Source: Salipaludibacillus keqinensis | GTDB lineage: Bacteria > Bacillota > Bacilli > Bacillales > Salisediminibacteriaceae | Length of the DNA: 64,000 nt | NCBI RefSeq assembly: GCF_003226325.1 | Contig: NZ_PDOD01000002.1 | Coordinates: 248,001 to 312,000 of the forward strand | Direction: 5' to 3' | Shown: in pieces, positions 50,192 to 59,538 of the stretch | Layout of the letters: each line of letters starts with the position of its first letter | Position numbering within the stretch: position 1 is the stretch's first letter | The notes under the pieces: generated by a model | Database searches by the model: none | What the model saw: only the letters and a program-made list of their open reading frames with translations | What the model was told of the DNA's origin: nothing | Translations under genes and position numbers: made by a program

Positions 50192-51541
50192 CTACCGACT
50201 GTTCAACTCTGTAATGATTTGTTCTAATAAATCTCGATTTGCACCTCTGTACATAATTAAACTAGATGATTCGATGGCTTCAATGAATGTATCAATTGCT
50301 TGTGCATGATTCACGAAGTGCTCGCTACTTAGTGTATCGTCATCGATTCTTTTTAATGCCTCTGTTACCCAAAAAGCTTTTTCTCCAATGGTGATCACAT
50401 CCGTAATCGGCTGATCAAGGAGTGTGGCAAACGTTTCGTGCAAGGTTTTGTCTAAAGGATTCGCTTGAAAACCTTCATCGACGATAATCATTCGCCGTTT
50501 GAAATTGTGTAAATGCTTTAGCATGCCTAATGAATATTCCACGTCGCTCTCTTCTACATGGTCGTGGTCGAATAAAACAACAGAGTCCTTTGCCATCCCA
50601 ATTTGGTCTAAAGCGAGATCTTCTAGGCTGAGGGATTTCAACGCTGAATAAATCTGTTCAGCTCCTATACCTAAATGAATAGCCATACCAATGACAGCTG
50701 TTACTTGTTTTACGTGCTGACTGAGCAATAGAGGAATCTCAAATTCCATAAAGATCCCTTCCACTTGAAAGGTGACTGATGGATCTTTCTCTTGAATGTT
50801 CTTAACTTTAAACAAGTTGTTCTCATTGAAACCATACATCATCGTATCGGTCTTCCACTCTCGGTGAAATTCAGGTCGGTCGCCGTCAAGCACAATCGTA
50901 CTGCTCGCTTTCATACCTTCTTCGATAGAGATGGCAAGGGAATCTTTAGCCGATGAATGATCAAATTCGCTGATGATCACAAAACTAGGTTGAAGTAATT
51001 GACTCACTTGCGTAATGGATGCTTTTGAACTGGCTGATACTGTGCACAATAAAGCATCCGTTTCCCTTGGCATAGACAAAATCGTTTCTACCACACTGAT
51101 TTCATCTCCTCTTGAATGATGAGATTCATGAATGGTATAAGAACTTGATAAGACTCGGGCTAAGATTTTTTTAGTCGCTAACCTCGTATAATCTCCTGTC
51201 ACAGCCACCGTAGCAGGATCCACTTCGAATAGATACTGAGCAGCCATTTGCCGCACAGCTACTTCAGGATCATCAACGAAGAATACAGGGAAACCCTCTG
51301 GCAAAGTGCTAGGTAAAGGCATTTCCATCTTCCAAAAGGAAGCGATCGCTCCGTTTTCAATAGCTGCTTCGATTAATTGGTGGCCATCATAGCGTTGCCC
51401 TTGAACAGGAACAAAAATTTCCCCTGGTTTCATGCGATTAGCGTCTGAACAGACACCGAGCGCTGTAAAAGTGAAAGAAAAGGACCCTTCGATTCGTTTA
51501 CAAACAGATTTAATAAGTTGGTTATCCAAGTGGCCAAGCAT
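50192..51541 (-). CDS. MurF-like protein lacking all catalytic motifs (probable pseudoenzyme)
   Basis: A full-length 449-residue homologue of MurF (UDP-MurNAc-tripeptide:D-Ala-D-Ala ligase). It aligns with MurF throughout: the N-terminal domain (SDANRMKPGEIFVPVQGQRYDG), VAVTGDYTRLATKK at residues 112-125, a central domain and a C-terminal domain ending YRGANRDLLEQIITEL. But the P-loop [10 protein letters not shown] has become TGDYTRLATK (115-124), LEMG is CTVSAS (166-171), the NIGESH region is SEFDHSS (191-197), and DAYNANPxSM is DHDHVEESDV. It cannot be expected to bind ATP as a Mur ligase. Well-formed AAAGGAG site; coupled to murE (1 base gap) and mraY. B. subtilis has no gene here and keeps true murF with ddl elsewhere. 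Its function is unknown. Confidence 0.85.
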   Translation of the reverse strand: MLGHLDNQLIKSVCKRIEGSFSFTFTALGVCSDANRMKPGEIFVPVQGQRYDGHQLIEAAIENGAIASFWKMEMPLPSTLPEGFPVFFVDDPEVAVRQMAAQYLFEVDPATVAVTGDYTRLATKKILARVLSSSYTIHESHHSRGDEISVVETILSMPRETDALLCTVSASSKASITQVSQLLQPSFVIISEFDHSSAKDSLAISIEEGMKASSTIVLDGDRPEFHREWKTDTMMYGFNENNLFKVKNIQEKDPSVTFQVEGIFMEFEIPLLLSQHVKQVTAVIGMAIHLGIGAEQIYSALKSLSLEDLALDQIGMAKDSVVLFDHDHVEESDVEYSLGMLKHLHNFKRRMIIVDEGFQANPLDKTLHETFATLLDQPITDVITIGEKAFWVTEALKRIDDDTLSSEHFVNHAQAIDTFIEAIESSSLIMYRGANRDLLEQIITELNSR

Positions 51542-51542
51542 A

Positions 51543-53009
51543 TTAAGACCGCTCCTTTATCGCTTCTTTAGCAATGAGACGATCATCAAAATCATACGTA
51601 TGATCCCCAATGATTTGATACGTTTCGTGTCCTTTTCCAGCAATCAAAATCACTTCATTTTCTTCTGCCTGTTGTACAGCTTTATATATAGCTTCTTTTC
51701 GGCTGTTAATCACTTGATACTCGTCACCAGTCATCCCTTTTTCCATATCGCTTAAAATGGATAAAGGATCTTCAGATCTCGGATTATCTGATGTTAAATA
51801 AACATAGTCTGAAAGCTCTTCAGCAATCGCTGCCATTTGCGGTCGTTTAGAGCGATCGCGATCACCGCCACAACCAACCACTACCGACACTTTCCCTTTT
51901 GCAAATTCCTTGATCGTCTCAAGGACATTTTTCAGACTATCAGGTGTATGGGCATAATCAACAATAACATGAAAAGGAGCCTCTGCTTCCACTTTTTCAA
52001 AACGCCCCGAGACACCAGGGATGTCAGCCAAGCTTTGTTGAATAGAGGACATTGGCACTCCAGAAGCATACGTGGCAGCAGCCGCCGCCAGTGCGTTATA
52101 AACAGAAAATCGTCCAGTCATTTGTAAATGAATGTCGTACTGTTCACTGCCAAGTTGTAGCGTGAAATCGGCTCCGTTCTCGTGAATCTTCACATCAACC
52201 GCCCTGAAATCGGCTTGCTCTCCCATCCCGTATGTAAGAACTGGAACGGCCGTCATCGTCTCTAGTTGAGAGAAATAAGGATCATCCAAATTTAACACAG
52301 CTACATTCTGATTAGATGCTGAGAAGCTGCTTCCTAATTGAGCAAAGAGAAGTCCTTTCGCCTGAGCATACTTTTCCATCGTCTTGTGATAATCTAAATG
52401 GTCTTGTGAAAGGTTCGTGAACACCCCAATATTGAATTCCGTCCCGTGCACTCTACCTAGTTCAAGGGCATGAGAAGAAACCTCCATGGTGACAGCTTCT
52501 ACTCCTGCTTCCACCATGTGAGCATACTCTTTTTGGAGGACAAGGGATTCTGGCGTAGTATTGGCTACGGCAATCTCCTTCCCTTTGTACTTCATGTACA
52601 TCGTTCCGATAATGGCTGTTTCCACTTGGTGGTCGCTCATGATTTTATGGATCACGTGAGTCGTAGTAGTCTTCCCATTCGTGCCTGTAATTCCAATCAT
52701 ATGAAGATTGGAACTTGGTAATTGGTAAAAGTGAGCCGATAAAATAGCCATCGTCCGCTTGGCGTCCCGCACTTTAATCATTGGAACATCTAGTGGAAGT
52801 TCTTTCTCGACGACCAAGGCTACCGCTCCGGCTTGAATCGCCTTCTCAGCGTAATCGTGGCCATCAACGGTAAACCCTGGTATACAGAAAAAAAGACAGC
52901 CTTTCTCCACTTTTCGGGAATCCATTTCCAAACTTTCAATAAAAGGGTTTTCTTCTCCAATATATTTAAACGTCGGTAACACTTCTGTAAGTTTTTTTAA
53001 CTGTTCCAT
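51543..53009 (-). CDS. murE: UDP-MurNAc-L-Ala-D-Glu:meso-diaminopimelate ligase
   Basis: A 488-residue Mur ligase. The P-loop GITGTNGKTTTTHV, the lysine-containing segment HDLDYHKTMEKYAQAKG (seen as DHLDYHKTMEKY) and the DNPRSEDP motif, which selects meso-diaminopimelate, are all intact. This contrasts with the neighbouring murF-like gene, so its decay is not a local sequencing artefact. It follows spoVD by 74 bases. Confidence 0.96.
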   Translation of the reverse strand: MEQLKKLTEVLPTFKYIGEENPFIESLEMDSRKVEKGCLFFCIPGFTVDGHDYAEKAIQAGAVALVVEKELPLDVPMIKVRDAKRTMAILSAHFYQLPSSNLHMIGITGTNGKTTTTHVIHKIMSDHQVETAIIGTMYMKYKGKEIAVANTTPESLVLQKEYAHMVEAGVEAVTMEVSSHALELGRVHGTEFNIGVFTNLSQDHLDYHKTMEKYAQAKGLLFAQLGSSFSASNQNVAVLNLDDPYFSQLETMTAVPVLTYGMGEQADFRAVDVKIHENGADFTLQLGSEQYDIHLQMTGRFSVYNALAAAAATYASGVPMSSIQQSLADIPGVSGRFEKVEAEAPFHVIVDYAHTPDSLKNVLETIKEFAKGKVSVVVGCGGDRDRSKRPQMAAIAEELSDYVYLTSDNPRSEDPLSILSDMEKGMTGDEYQVINSRKEAIYKAVQQAEENEVILIAGKGHETYQIIGDHTYDFDDRLIAKEAIKERS

Positions 53010-53083
53010 CTAAAATCCCTCTTTCGTTTCTTGCTGAAATCATTGAAAACATGAAGTTTGCATTTCTCTGTTTCATTTTACTG

Positions 53084-55015
53084 TTAGTCACTTCGTTTGT
53101 CACCCATATAAATTCGAATAGTTGAACCTGCTTGAATGCGCACGCCAGGTTCTGGTGATTGTATAATTACTTCTTCCCCTTCTCCTTCTACATCTAACTT
53201 TAATTCATAGTAAGATTCATGAATATCTCGAATGGTCCTGCCGATAAGATCTGGCACTTCCACAATTGGTATATCGCTCCAAGTCTCTTCTTTCTCGATC
53301 TGTTCATCTCTTCTCGGTACGTCCATCGCCCTTAAGGAGTCTTCAATAATATTTCCAACGATTGGCGCTGCCACGACCCCACCAAACTGAACAGTTCCTT
53401 TTGGGTTATCTACAGCCACGTAGACAACGATTTCTGGATCATCTGCTGGGGCAAATCCGATAAAGGAGACAATATGGTTATTTTCTAAGTATCTCCCGCC
53501 TACTGCCTTTTGAGCAGTCCCTGTCTTTCCGCCCACTCTATACCCATCCACAAAAGCCCCCCGACCAGTTCCCTTTGCAACGACGTGCTCCAGTGCTGAA
53601 CGAATTTCAGCGGATGTTTGTTCAGAGATGACTTGGTTTTTTAAAACAGGTTCGTTCGCAACCAATACTTCGTCGGTTAGTGGATCGATCCACTCTTTCG
53701 CCAAAAATGGCTGATATAACTTTCCACCATTAATGGCCGCTGCTACAGCTGCCACTTGTTGGATCGGCGTAACAGATACCCCTTGACCAAAAGCGGTTGT
53801 GGCAAGTTCAAGAGGACCTACGGCATCGATATCAAATAAAATCCCTTTCGCTTCTCCTTGCAAGTCAATTCCTGTTTCTTGACCGAAACCGAAATCATCA
53901 ATGTACTTAAATAAGGTATCTTTTCCTAGTCTCTCTCCTAGAACAACAAATCCCGGGTTACACGAATTTTGGACGACCTCTAAAAAAGATTGTGACCCGT
54001 GGCCGCCTTTTTTCCAGCAGCGAAGTCGGTGTCCTGACACTTCGATGAAGCCTGGATCATGAAAATGATCTTGTTCAAGATCGACTTTTCCCTCTTCAAG
54101 TGCCGCAGCTAATGTAATTATTTTAAAGGTAGATCCAGGTTCATACTGACTCCAGATCGGTTTGTTTTGGTTGTATATTTCAGGAGGGACTTCTTGAAAT
54201 TTCTCAGGATCAAACCCAGGTCTTGAAGACATCCCAAGTATTTCTCCTGTTTTCGGGTTCATAGCTATAGCCATGGCACCATCAGGATTATACATGGCCT
54301 CTGCTTCATCCAGTTCCCGTTCAATGATGGTTTGAATCGAGGAATCGACCGTTAATTTCAAGTGATTTCCATCAATAGGAGGGGTGTACCTGTCTGCTAA
54401 ATTTGGCATCCTTCTCCCTTTTGCATCAGAATAAAAGGACACATGGCCCCGGTCTCCCTTTAATAAATCATCATAAAAAAGCTCCAGTCCCGTTAACCCT
54501 TGGTTATCAATGCCTGCAAAACCTAATACGTGTGATAAATAATTCCCTTGCGGATAATGTCGACGATAATCCTCGGCTACATAAACACCTTCGATATTAA
54601 GTGCACGAATTTCATTAGCTAAATCATTTGATATTTTTCTACCCTCGGGATTTATTCGGACGATGGATTCATTTTTTGTCAGTTTTTCATATGCTTTTTC
54701 TGTAGAAATCGTTAAAACATTAGCTAGTTTCTCTGAGGCATCAACAGGATCTACAATTTGCCTTGGAGCGACTAAGACAGAAGGTGCTGTCACATTTGTA
54801 GCTAAAATTTCACCGTGCCGATCTAAGATTTCTCCTCGTTTTGCTTCAAAAGGAATATTTCTCCCCCAAGAATCTTCCGCTTTCGCAGAAATGTCATCCC
54901 CCATCACAACCTGCACATACCATAATCGTCCGATCATAATTAAGAATAAACAGACGCCGACGATCAATGTATATACGAGTCTTTTCCTCACTGTTACATA
55001 AGACACTCGTTTCAT
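53084..55015 (-). CDS. spoVD: Stage V sporulation protein D, class B penicillin-binding protein
   Basis: A 643-residue transpeptidase for spore cortex peptidoglycan. An N-terminal membrane anchor (LVYTLIVGVCLFLIMIG) is followed by the dimerisation domain and the transpeptidase domain with active Ser in EPGSTFKI, SCN and KTGTAQ. A single PASTA domain (about 585-640) closes the protein. The ATG at 55015 has AGGAGG upstream. It lies behind a terminator that separates it from pbpB. Confidence 0.95.
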   Translation of the reverse strand: MKRVSYVTVRKRLVYTLIVGVCLFLIMIGRLWYVQVVMGDDISAKAEDSWGRNIPFEAKRGEILDRHGEILATNVTAPSVLVAPRQIVDPVDASEKLANVLTISTEKAYEKLTKNESIVRINPEGRKISNDLANEIRALNIEGVYVAEDYRRHYPQGNYLSHVLGFAGIDNQGLTGLELFYDDLLKGDRGHVSFYSDAKGRRMPNLADRYTPPIDGNHLKLTVDSSIQTIIERELDEAEAMYNPDGAMAIAMNPKTGEILGMSSRPGFDPEKFQEVPPEIYNQNKPIWSQYEPGSTFKIITLAAALEEGKVDLEQDHFHDPGFIEVSGHRLRCWKKGGHGSQSFLEVVQNSCNPGFVVLGERLGKDTLFKYIDDFGFGQETGIDLQGEAKGILFDIDAVGPLELATTAFGQGVSVTPIQQVAAVAAAINGGKLYQPFLAKEWIDPLTDEVLVANEPVLKNQVISEQTSAEIRSALEHVVAKGTGRGAFVDGYRVGGKTGTAQKAVGGRYLENNHIVSFIGFAPADDPEIVVYVAVDNPKGTVQFGGVVAAPIVGNIIEDSLRAMDVPRRDEQIEKEETWSDIPIVEVPDLIGRTIRDIHESYYELKLDVEGEGEEVIIQSPEPGVRIQAGSTIRIYMGDKRSD

Positions 55016-55034
55016 TATGGACCTCCTCATAAAG

Positions 55035-55061
55035 ACAATATGGGTTGGTTCACATATATGA
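55035..55061 (-). promoter_or_regulatory. Candidate SigE promoter for spoVD
   Basis: Minus strand: TCATATA (55055-55061) resembles the SigE -35 and CATATTGT (55035-55042) resembles the -10, with 12 bases between, slightly shorter than the usual 13-15. It directly follows the pbpB terminator, so spoVD would be expressed separately in the mother cell. Confidence 0.4.
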
Positions 55062-55090
55062 AAAAAATGGACAGGTTAGAACCTGCCCAT
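55061..55090 (-). terminator. Terminator after pbpB
   Basis: Minus strand: ATGGGCAGGTT pairs with AACCTGTCCAT (one wobble), followed by TTTTTTT. It ends the mraZ-rsmH-ftsL-pbpB transcript. Confidence 0.85.
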
Positions 55091-55116
55091 TCTTACAAGT
55101 GTCTAGTCGTTAACCA

Positions 55117-57330
55117 TTAATCCATGAAGAACTCTTCTTCCTCTTCTTCTTCATATAGTTCGGAATCATCTACTTCTTCTTCTTCCTCTTCTCCCTCTTC
55201 AGAAATTTCCTCATCCTCCAAAGACAGTTCAACAATCATTCGATTTAAATTGCTCATGTCACTCCCAGGCGAAGGTCGCTGCTTCTGAACAAAGCCTACA
55301 CCATTCACGTCCATACGAATGCCGGTTACTTCACCTAACAGATAAACATTTCTAGCTGACCAATTTGACAGATCCGGTACAAGGGGGGACTCATCATCTG
55401 TAAGCAGAATGACTTTTTCTCCATGAATCACCTCTGCCCCTTCAGAGTGAGATTGACGAATAATCTCGTCACCTTCGCCAATTACAGTCACTTTTAAGCC
55501 TTCTTCTGTCAGAAAATCACTCACTTCTTCTGGAGATTCGCCTTGATAATCTTCAAGCTCAATCACGTTCTGAACAGACGATACCTCGTCTTCATCAGAA
55601 GGAGCAATATTCAAATATTGAAGACTTTGCTCCATCACCTGACGGAAAATCATAGCGACGGGCTCTGACCCTACTTGGTGTGGTTCCAAATCAGGTCTGT
55701 CAACGGCTACATAAACGATCACTTCAGGGTCGTCTGCAGGAGCCATACCTAAGAAAGAATAAATAAAGTTCCCATGACCAGTCATATAGCCACCAGAATC
55801 TCTAGGTATTTGCGCTGTTCCTGTTTTCCCGGCGACGTCAAATCCTTCTATAGCAAATGGTCGTCCCGTCCCTTCATCAGCACTAACAACCGTTTCTAGA
55901 ATATCCAATACTTCATTAGCTGTGTCTTCAGAAATTGGCTCACCATTCACTGTAGGTTCACCTTTGTAATTCACATCGCCTGAATCAGAATCAACAATTC
56001 GATCGATTACAAATGGCTTCATCATTTTTCCGCCATTTGCAATAGCTGTTGCTGCTTGAATTTGTTGAATAGGAGTAATCGCTGACCCTTGTCCAAAAGC
56101 AGTTGTCGCTGCATCAATCGTATATTGTTCTGCAATTAATCCTTTGCTTTCATTAGGAAGATCAATCCCCGTTTCATCCCGGAATCCAAAAGCACTCACG
56201 TAATTATAGAGCCTTTCTGGACCTAAATGTTCTAGAGCTATTTTAGAGAACGCCACATTTGAGGATCGCTGAACACCTTCATTATAAGTGATGTCTCCCC
56301 ATCCTCTTCCTTCATTATGGTCGTTAACCGTCCGGTCGATTACTTCATATGAACCAGATTCAAAGGTATCATCTCCTCGATAGACCCCTTCTTCTATTGC
56401 CGCGGCCAAGGTGAATACTTTCATCGTGGAACCAGGTTCAAACCTTGAGGTAACGCTGAAATTTGTATAATTTTCGATGGACTCATATTGATTAGGGTTA
56501 AAGCTCGGCCGATTACTCATCCCGAGAATTTCTCCCGTCTTTGCATTCGCAACAATGGCCATCATTCTTTCAGGGTTATATTCCTCATCTACTTGGCTCA
56601 TCGTTTGTTCTAGTGCCATTTGGATGCGAGAATCAATCGTTAAAAACACGTCGTTCCCGTTTTCAGGTTCTGTAATGAATTCTTCAGCATTGACGAGTCT
56701 GCGGTTACGCCCATCTTTTTGGTACGTAATTTCTCCATTCGTCTCTTTCAAGTAGTCATCTAAACTACTTTCCAAGCCCATTCTAGCTACTGACATATCC
56801 CGTTCTGTATAACCTATTATATGAGAAGCAAAGGTTTGTTTTGGATAGTATCGCCTAGGGTCTTCACGAAAGAGAATTCCGTCAATCTCAAGATCTTCCA
56901 CTTCACGTCTTTTTTCATAGCTGATGTTTTTTGCTTTCGCACCTAACTCAACCTGAACCGCATCCCGAGATAATTGATTCTCTAGAGTATCAACATCAAT
57001 ATCTAACACAGGACCTAACTTTTCAGCTGCTTCCTTAGGATCTGTCACATAGCTGTCAAAACGGTCATCCAAGATCGCCGTAATAGTATAGGAAGTAATT
57101 TCTTCCGCAAGAACATCCCCATTTCGGTCGTGAATCGATCCTCTATGCCCCTCAATCGTGCGTGACTGAGACCACCTTGTTTCAAGAAGCTCTTCTAAAT
57201 TTGTCCCTTGTACTTCTTTTGCTGCTTGGATATAAACAAACCGGGAAAAGAGCACCACGATGACTACGGTTATAATAGCCATAAATATAAGTGCCCGTGA
57301 TGTAACCCGCTTATTTTTAACTTCTTCCAT
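55117..57330 (-). CDS. pbpB: Penicillin-binding protein 2B, divisional class B PBP
   Basis: A 737-residue septal transpeptidase. A transmembrane helix (ALIFMAIITVVIVVLFS) is followed by the PBP dimer domain, a transpeptidase domain (active Ser in EPGSTMKVF, RSSN, AGKTGTAQ) and two PASTA domains (about 595-705). The C-terminus is a run of acidic residues (EDEEISEEGEEEEEEVDD, then ELYEEEEEEEFFMD), which B. subtilis PBP2B lacks in this form as far as I know. The start at 57330 has GAGGGGG upstream; the longer frame reaches into a large hairpin. Confidence 0.94.
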   Translation of the reverse strand: MEEVKNKRVTSRALIFMAIITVVIVVLFSRFVYIQAAKEVQGTNLEELLETRWSQSRTIEGHRGSIHDRNGDVLAEEITSYTITAILDDRFDSYVTDPKEAAEKLGPVLDIDVDTLENQLSRDAVQVELGAKAKNISYEKRREVEDLEIDGILFREDPRRYYPKQTFASHIIGYTERDMSVARMGLESSLDDYLKETNGEITYQKDGRNRRLVNAEEFITEPENGNDVFLTIDSRIQMALEQTMSQVDEEYNPERMMAIVANAKTGEILGMSNRPSFNPNQYESIENYTNFSVTSRFEPGSTMKVFTLAAAIEEGVYRGDDTFESGSYEVIDRTVNDHNEGRGWGDITYNEGVQRSSNVAFSKIALEHLGPERLYNYVSAFGFRDETGIDLPNESKGLIAEQYTIDAATTAFGQGSAITPIQQIQAATAIANGGKMMKPFVIDRIVDSDSGDVNYKGEPTVNGEPISEDTANEVLDILETVVSADEGTGRPFAIEGFDVAGKTGTAQIPRDSGGYMTGHGNFIYSFLGMAPADDPEVIVYVAVDRPDLEPHQVGSEPVAMIFRQVMEQSLQYLNIAPSDEDEVSSVQNVIELEDYQGESPEEVSDFLTEEGLKVTVIGEGDEIIRQSHSEGAEVIHGEKVILLTDDESPLVPDLSNWSARNVYLLGEVTGIRMDVNGVGFVQKQRPSPGSDMSNLNRMIVELSLEDEEISEEGEEEEEEVDDSELYEEEEEEEFFMD

Positions 57331-57357
57331 CGATTCTGTCCCCCTCTCTTCTACTAG

Positions 57358-57428
57358 AAAGGCTCTGTCCTTGTTCAATGTTGAGTGACAAATGTCATGA
57401 CTCAACACCGACCAAGCCCAGAGCCTTT
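57358..57428 (-). promoter_or_regulatory. Large composite hairpin between ftsL and pbpB
   Basis: A 71-base structure: AAAGGCTCTG and CAGAGCCTTT form a perfect outer 10-bp stem; inside, CTTG/CAAG and GTTGAGT/ACTCAAC stack further. On the minus strand no T-run follows. It lies 14 bases after the ftsL stop and 27 bases before the pbpB start codon, so it sits in the pbpB translation region. It may set the ftsL to pbpB ratio by termination, RNA processing or occlusion. Confidence 0.6.
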
Positions 57429-57442
57429 ACAAAAAGGAACGA

Positions 57443-57814
57443 TTAATCATTGCCATGAATGACTTTTACGCTATTATCGTTCAATTCCATCCCTAAATCA
57501 TTTTGAGCAATATGCAGAATTCTTTCAGGGTCCGACAGTTCCTTCACTTGTAAAGACAGACCGCCATTAATACTTTCTTGCTGAGTGATTTCCGTTTCCG
57601 TTTGTTGCATCTCATGATTCAATGAATACATTGTGGCGTAATTTGACAGGATGAGATAGAGCACAAATACCAATGCCATCATAGCCATGGAATAAATGAG
57701 CTTTTCCCCTTTTGTAATTCCGCCTTTGAAGACCCGCTCTTGAATGGACTTCGTTTCCCTCTGCCGTTCAGGTTCGAAAGAGTGGTGCATTCTTTTTTCT
57801 ACTAATGGACTCAT
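57443..57814 (-). CDS. ftsL: Cell division protein FtsL
   Basis: A 123-residue bitopic protein with a cytoplasmic segment, one transmembrane helix ([18 protein letters not shown]) and an extracytoplasmic leucine-zipper-like coil ([19 protein letters not shown]). It forms a complex with DivIB and DivIC. It overlaps rsmH by 4 bases. Sequence conservation in FtsL is low; position and topology support the call. Confidence 0.9.
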   Translation of the reverse strand: MSPLVEKRMHHSFEPERQRETKSIQERVFKGGITKGEKLIYSMAMMALVFVLYLILSNYATMYSLNHEMQQTETEITQQESINGGLSLQVKELSDPERILHIAQNDLGMELNDNSVKVIHGND

Positions 57815-58764
57815 CTTTGTCCCTCCCCATGTTCATTTTTTTCAGCGATCCTGAGCTTTGCAGAGTGTGCTCTATTGTTTTCTTCTAGTTCTTGTTCATT
57901 AGCTAATATTGGCTTCCGGGACACCAATGTTAATTCCGGTTGAAATTCTTTTGGGATCACAGGTAGTCCCTTTGGTAATTCAGGTAAACTGCTTTTTTTC
58001 TTGAACACTTGTTTGCAAATTCGGTCTTCAAGCGAGTGAAAGGTAATCACAGCAATTCTTCCACCTGGCTTTGTTAATTCGATCGCATCTTCTATGGCTT
58101 GCTTGAAAACGTTCAGTTCATCGTTCACTGCGATGCGAATGGCTTGGAACGTCCGTTTAGCGGGGTGTCCACCCTTCCTCCTAGCAGGAGCAGGAATGGC
58201 ATCTTTAATGATTTCCACAAGTTGATACGTCGTTTCAATCGGCGTCTCTTCACGATATTTTTCGATTTTCCGTGCGATTTGCTTTGCAAATTTTTCTTCC
58301 CCGTACTTAGAAATAATTTCCATTATTTTGTGGAAATCCCACTGATTCACTACTTCATAAGCTGTCAAGTTCTGCGATTGATCCATACGCATATCTAGTG
58401 GAGCGTCGTATCGATAACTAAATCCCCGCTCCGGTTCATCGAATTGAGGAGATGAAACACCTAAATCAAAAATAAAGCCATCCACTTCAGTGATTTCCAA
58501 CTTTTCCAATTCAGTTTTTATGTTGCGAAAATTATTATGTACAAACTGAATGTTGGCAGAAAAAGCGGCTAATCTTTGTTTAGCGAAATTCAATGCTTTC
58601 TCATCTTGATCAAAGGCAATGAGCCTTCCTTCAGAAGAAAGTTCTTGTAAAATTCGTTCACTATGTCCCCCACCACCAAGAGTACAATCCACATAAATCC
58701 CGTTCGGCTTGATAGCAAGACCTTTAACGGTTTCTTCTTTTAATACTGTCTCGTGTTCGAACAA
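57811..58764 (-). CDS. rsmH: 16S rRNA (cytosine-1402 N4) methyltransferase
   Basis: A 317-residue SAM-dependent enzyme (MraW). The SAM site is [19 protein letters not shown], and [15 protein letters not shown] and [11 protein letters not shown] follow. I place the start at the TTG at 58764 ([15 protein letters not shown]), with GGAGG 7 bases upstream and a perfect fit to the family start. A neighbouring TTG at 58767 and an ATG at 58791 are alternatives. A TATAAT lies at 58792-58797 but with a poor -35. Confidence 0.94.
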   Translation of the reverse strand: MFEHETVLKEETVKGLAIKPNGIYVDCTLGGGGHSERILQELSSEGRLIAFDQDEKALNFAKQRLAAFSANIQFVHNNFRNIKTELEKLEITEVDGFIFDLGVSSPQFDEPERGFSYRYDAPLDMRMDQSQNLTAYEVVNQWDFHKIMEIISKYGEEKFAKQIARKIEKYREETPIETTYQLVEIIKDAIPAPARRKGGHPAKRTFQAIRIAVNDELNVFKQAIEDAIELTKPGGRIAVITFHSLEDRICKQVFKKKSSLPELPKGLPVIPKEFQPELTLVSRKPILANEQELEENNRAHSAKLRIAEKNEHGEGQR

Positions 58765-58835
58765 CAATTTCCCTCCTTTCCATTCTGCCATATTATAGTA
58801 CCCTTCCCTTTATCCGAAGCCTGTCCCACGGTCAT

Positions 58836-59267
58836 CTATAGTTCAAAATCCACGATGCCTTCAGCAATTTCAGCAAAAGATTCTTCTGATTCTGCAAAAT
58901 ACTCTTCCCAAATCGATTTGCTCCATATTTCAACTCGGTTAGATACACCGATAATGACACACTCTTTTTCCAATTTGGCATAAGAGCGAAGAGTTGAAGC
59001 TATATTTACTCTCCCCTGTTTATCCAATTCACATTCTGCTGCCCCAGAAAAGAAAAATCTCGTAAATGCCCGTGCATCTTTTTTAGTAAAAGGTAAGGTT
59101 TTTAATTTTTGTTCAAGTTGCTTCCACTCTGATTCTGGATAAACAAATAAACACTTATCCATCCCTCTAGTAACAACGAAAGTGGATCCTAGTTCTTCAC
59201 GGAATTTAGCAGGGACAATCATCCTGCCTTTATCATCAATATTGTGATGATGCTCTCCCATGAACAT
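58836..59267 (-). CDS. mraZ: Transcriptional regulator MraZ
   Basis: A 143-residue protein with two AbrB-like domains, each with a DxxGR motif ([14 protein letters not shown] and [10 protein letters not shown]). MraZ forms a ring that binds repeated short boxes in its own promoter and represses the dcw cluster. Its start [15 protein letters not shown] matches the family. It heads the cluster, with three candidate boxes upstream. Confidence 0.96.
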   Translation of the reverse strand: MFMGEHHHNIDDKGRMIVPAKFREELGSTFVVTRGMDKCLFVYPESEWKQLEQKLKTLPFTKKDARAFTRFFFSGAAECELDKQGRVNIASTLRSYAKLEKECVIIGVSNRVEIWSKSIWEEYFAESEESFAEIAEGIVDFEL

Positions 59268-59303
59268 AAGGATCCCCCCTCTCCACTTTCTATCACTAAT
59301 TTA

Positions 59304-59327
59304 CCACATCCCTCCACTTTAAACCAC
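59304..59327 (-). promoter_or_regulatory. MraZ binding boxes
   Basis: On the minus strand GTGG occurs three times at exactly 10-base spacing (GTGGTTTAAA, GTGGAGGGAT, GTGGTAAATT), starting at complement positions 59327, 59317 and 59307. MraZ is known to bind series of short boxes about one helical turn apart in front of mraZ. Confidence 0.75.
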
Positions 59328-59538
59328 TTAGTTTTTTAAAAAAGATTGAAAACTTGTGGGTAAGTCCATTTCCATAGGAAATAAATGATCAATTTATAGA
59401 TTTATCCACAATTCTAAAGAGGTATCTAGTTTAGTTCCCCACTATTTTGTAGAGAAGATCTTAAACAGGACACAACAACCCTCAGACGGACTACAAAACC
59501 ATTAAAAACGGTTAAGCAACAATAAAAAAGAGACATGC

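Noticed and set aside
50192-51541. Annotation as a functional murF
   Set aside because: Overall alignment is to MurF, but the P-loop and all other active-site motifs are missing, so I did not assign the gene symbol.
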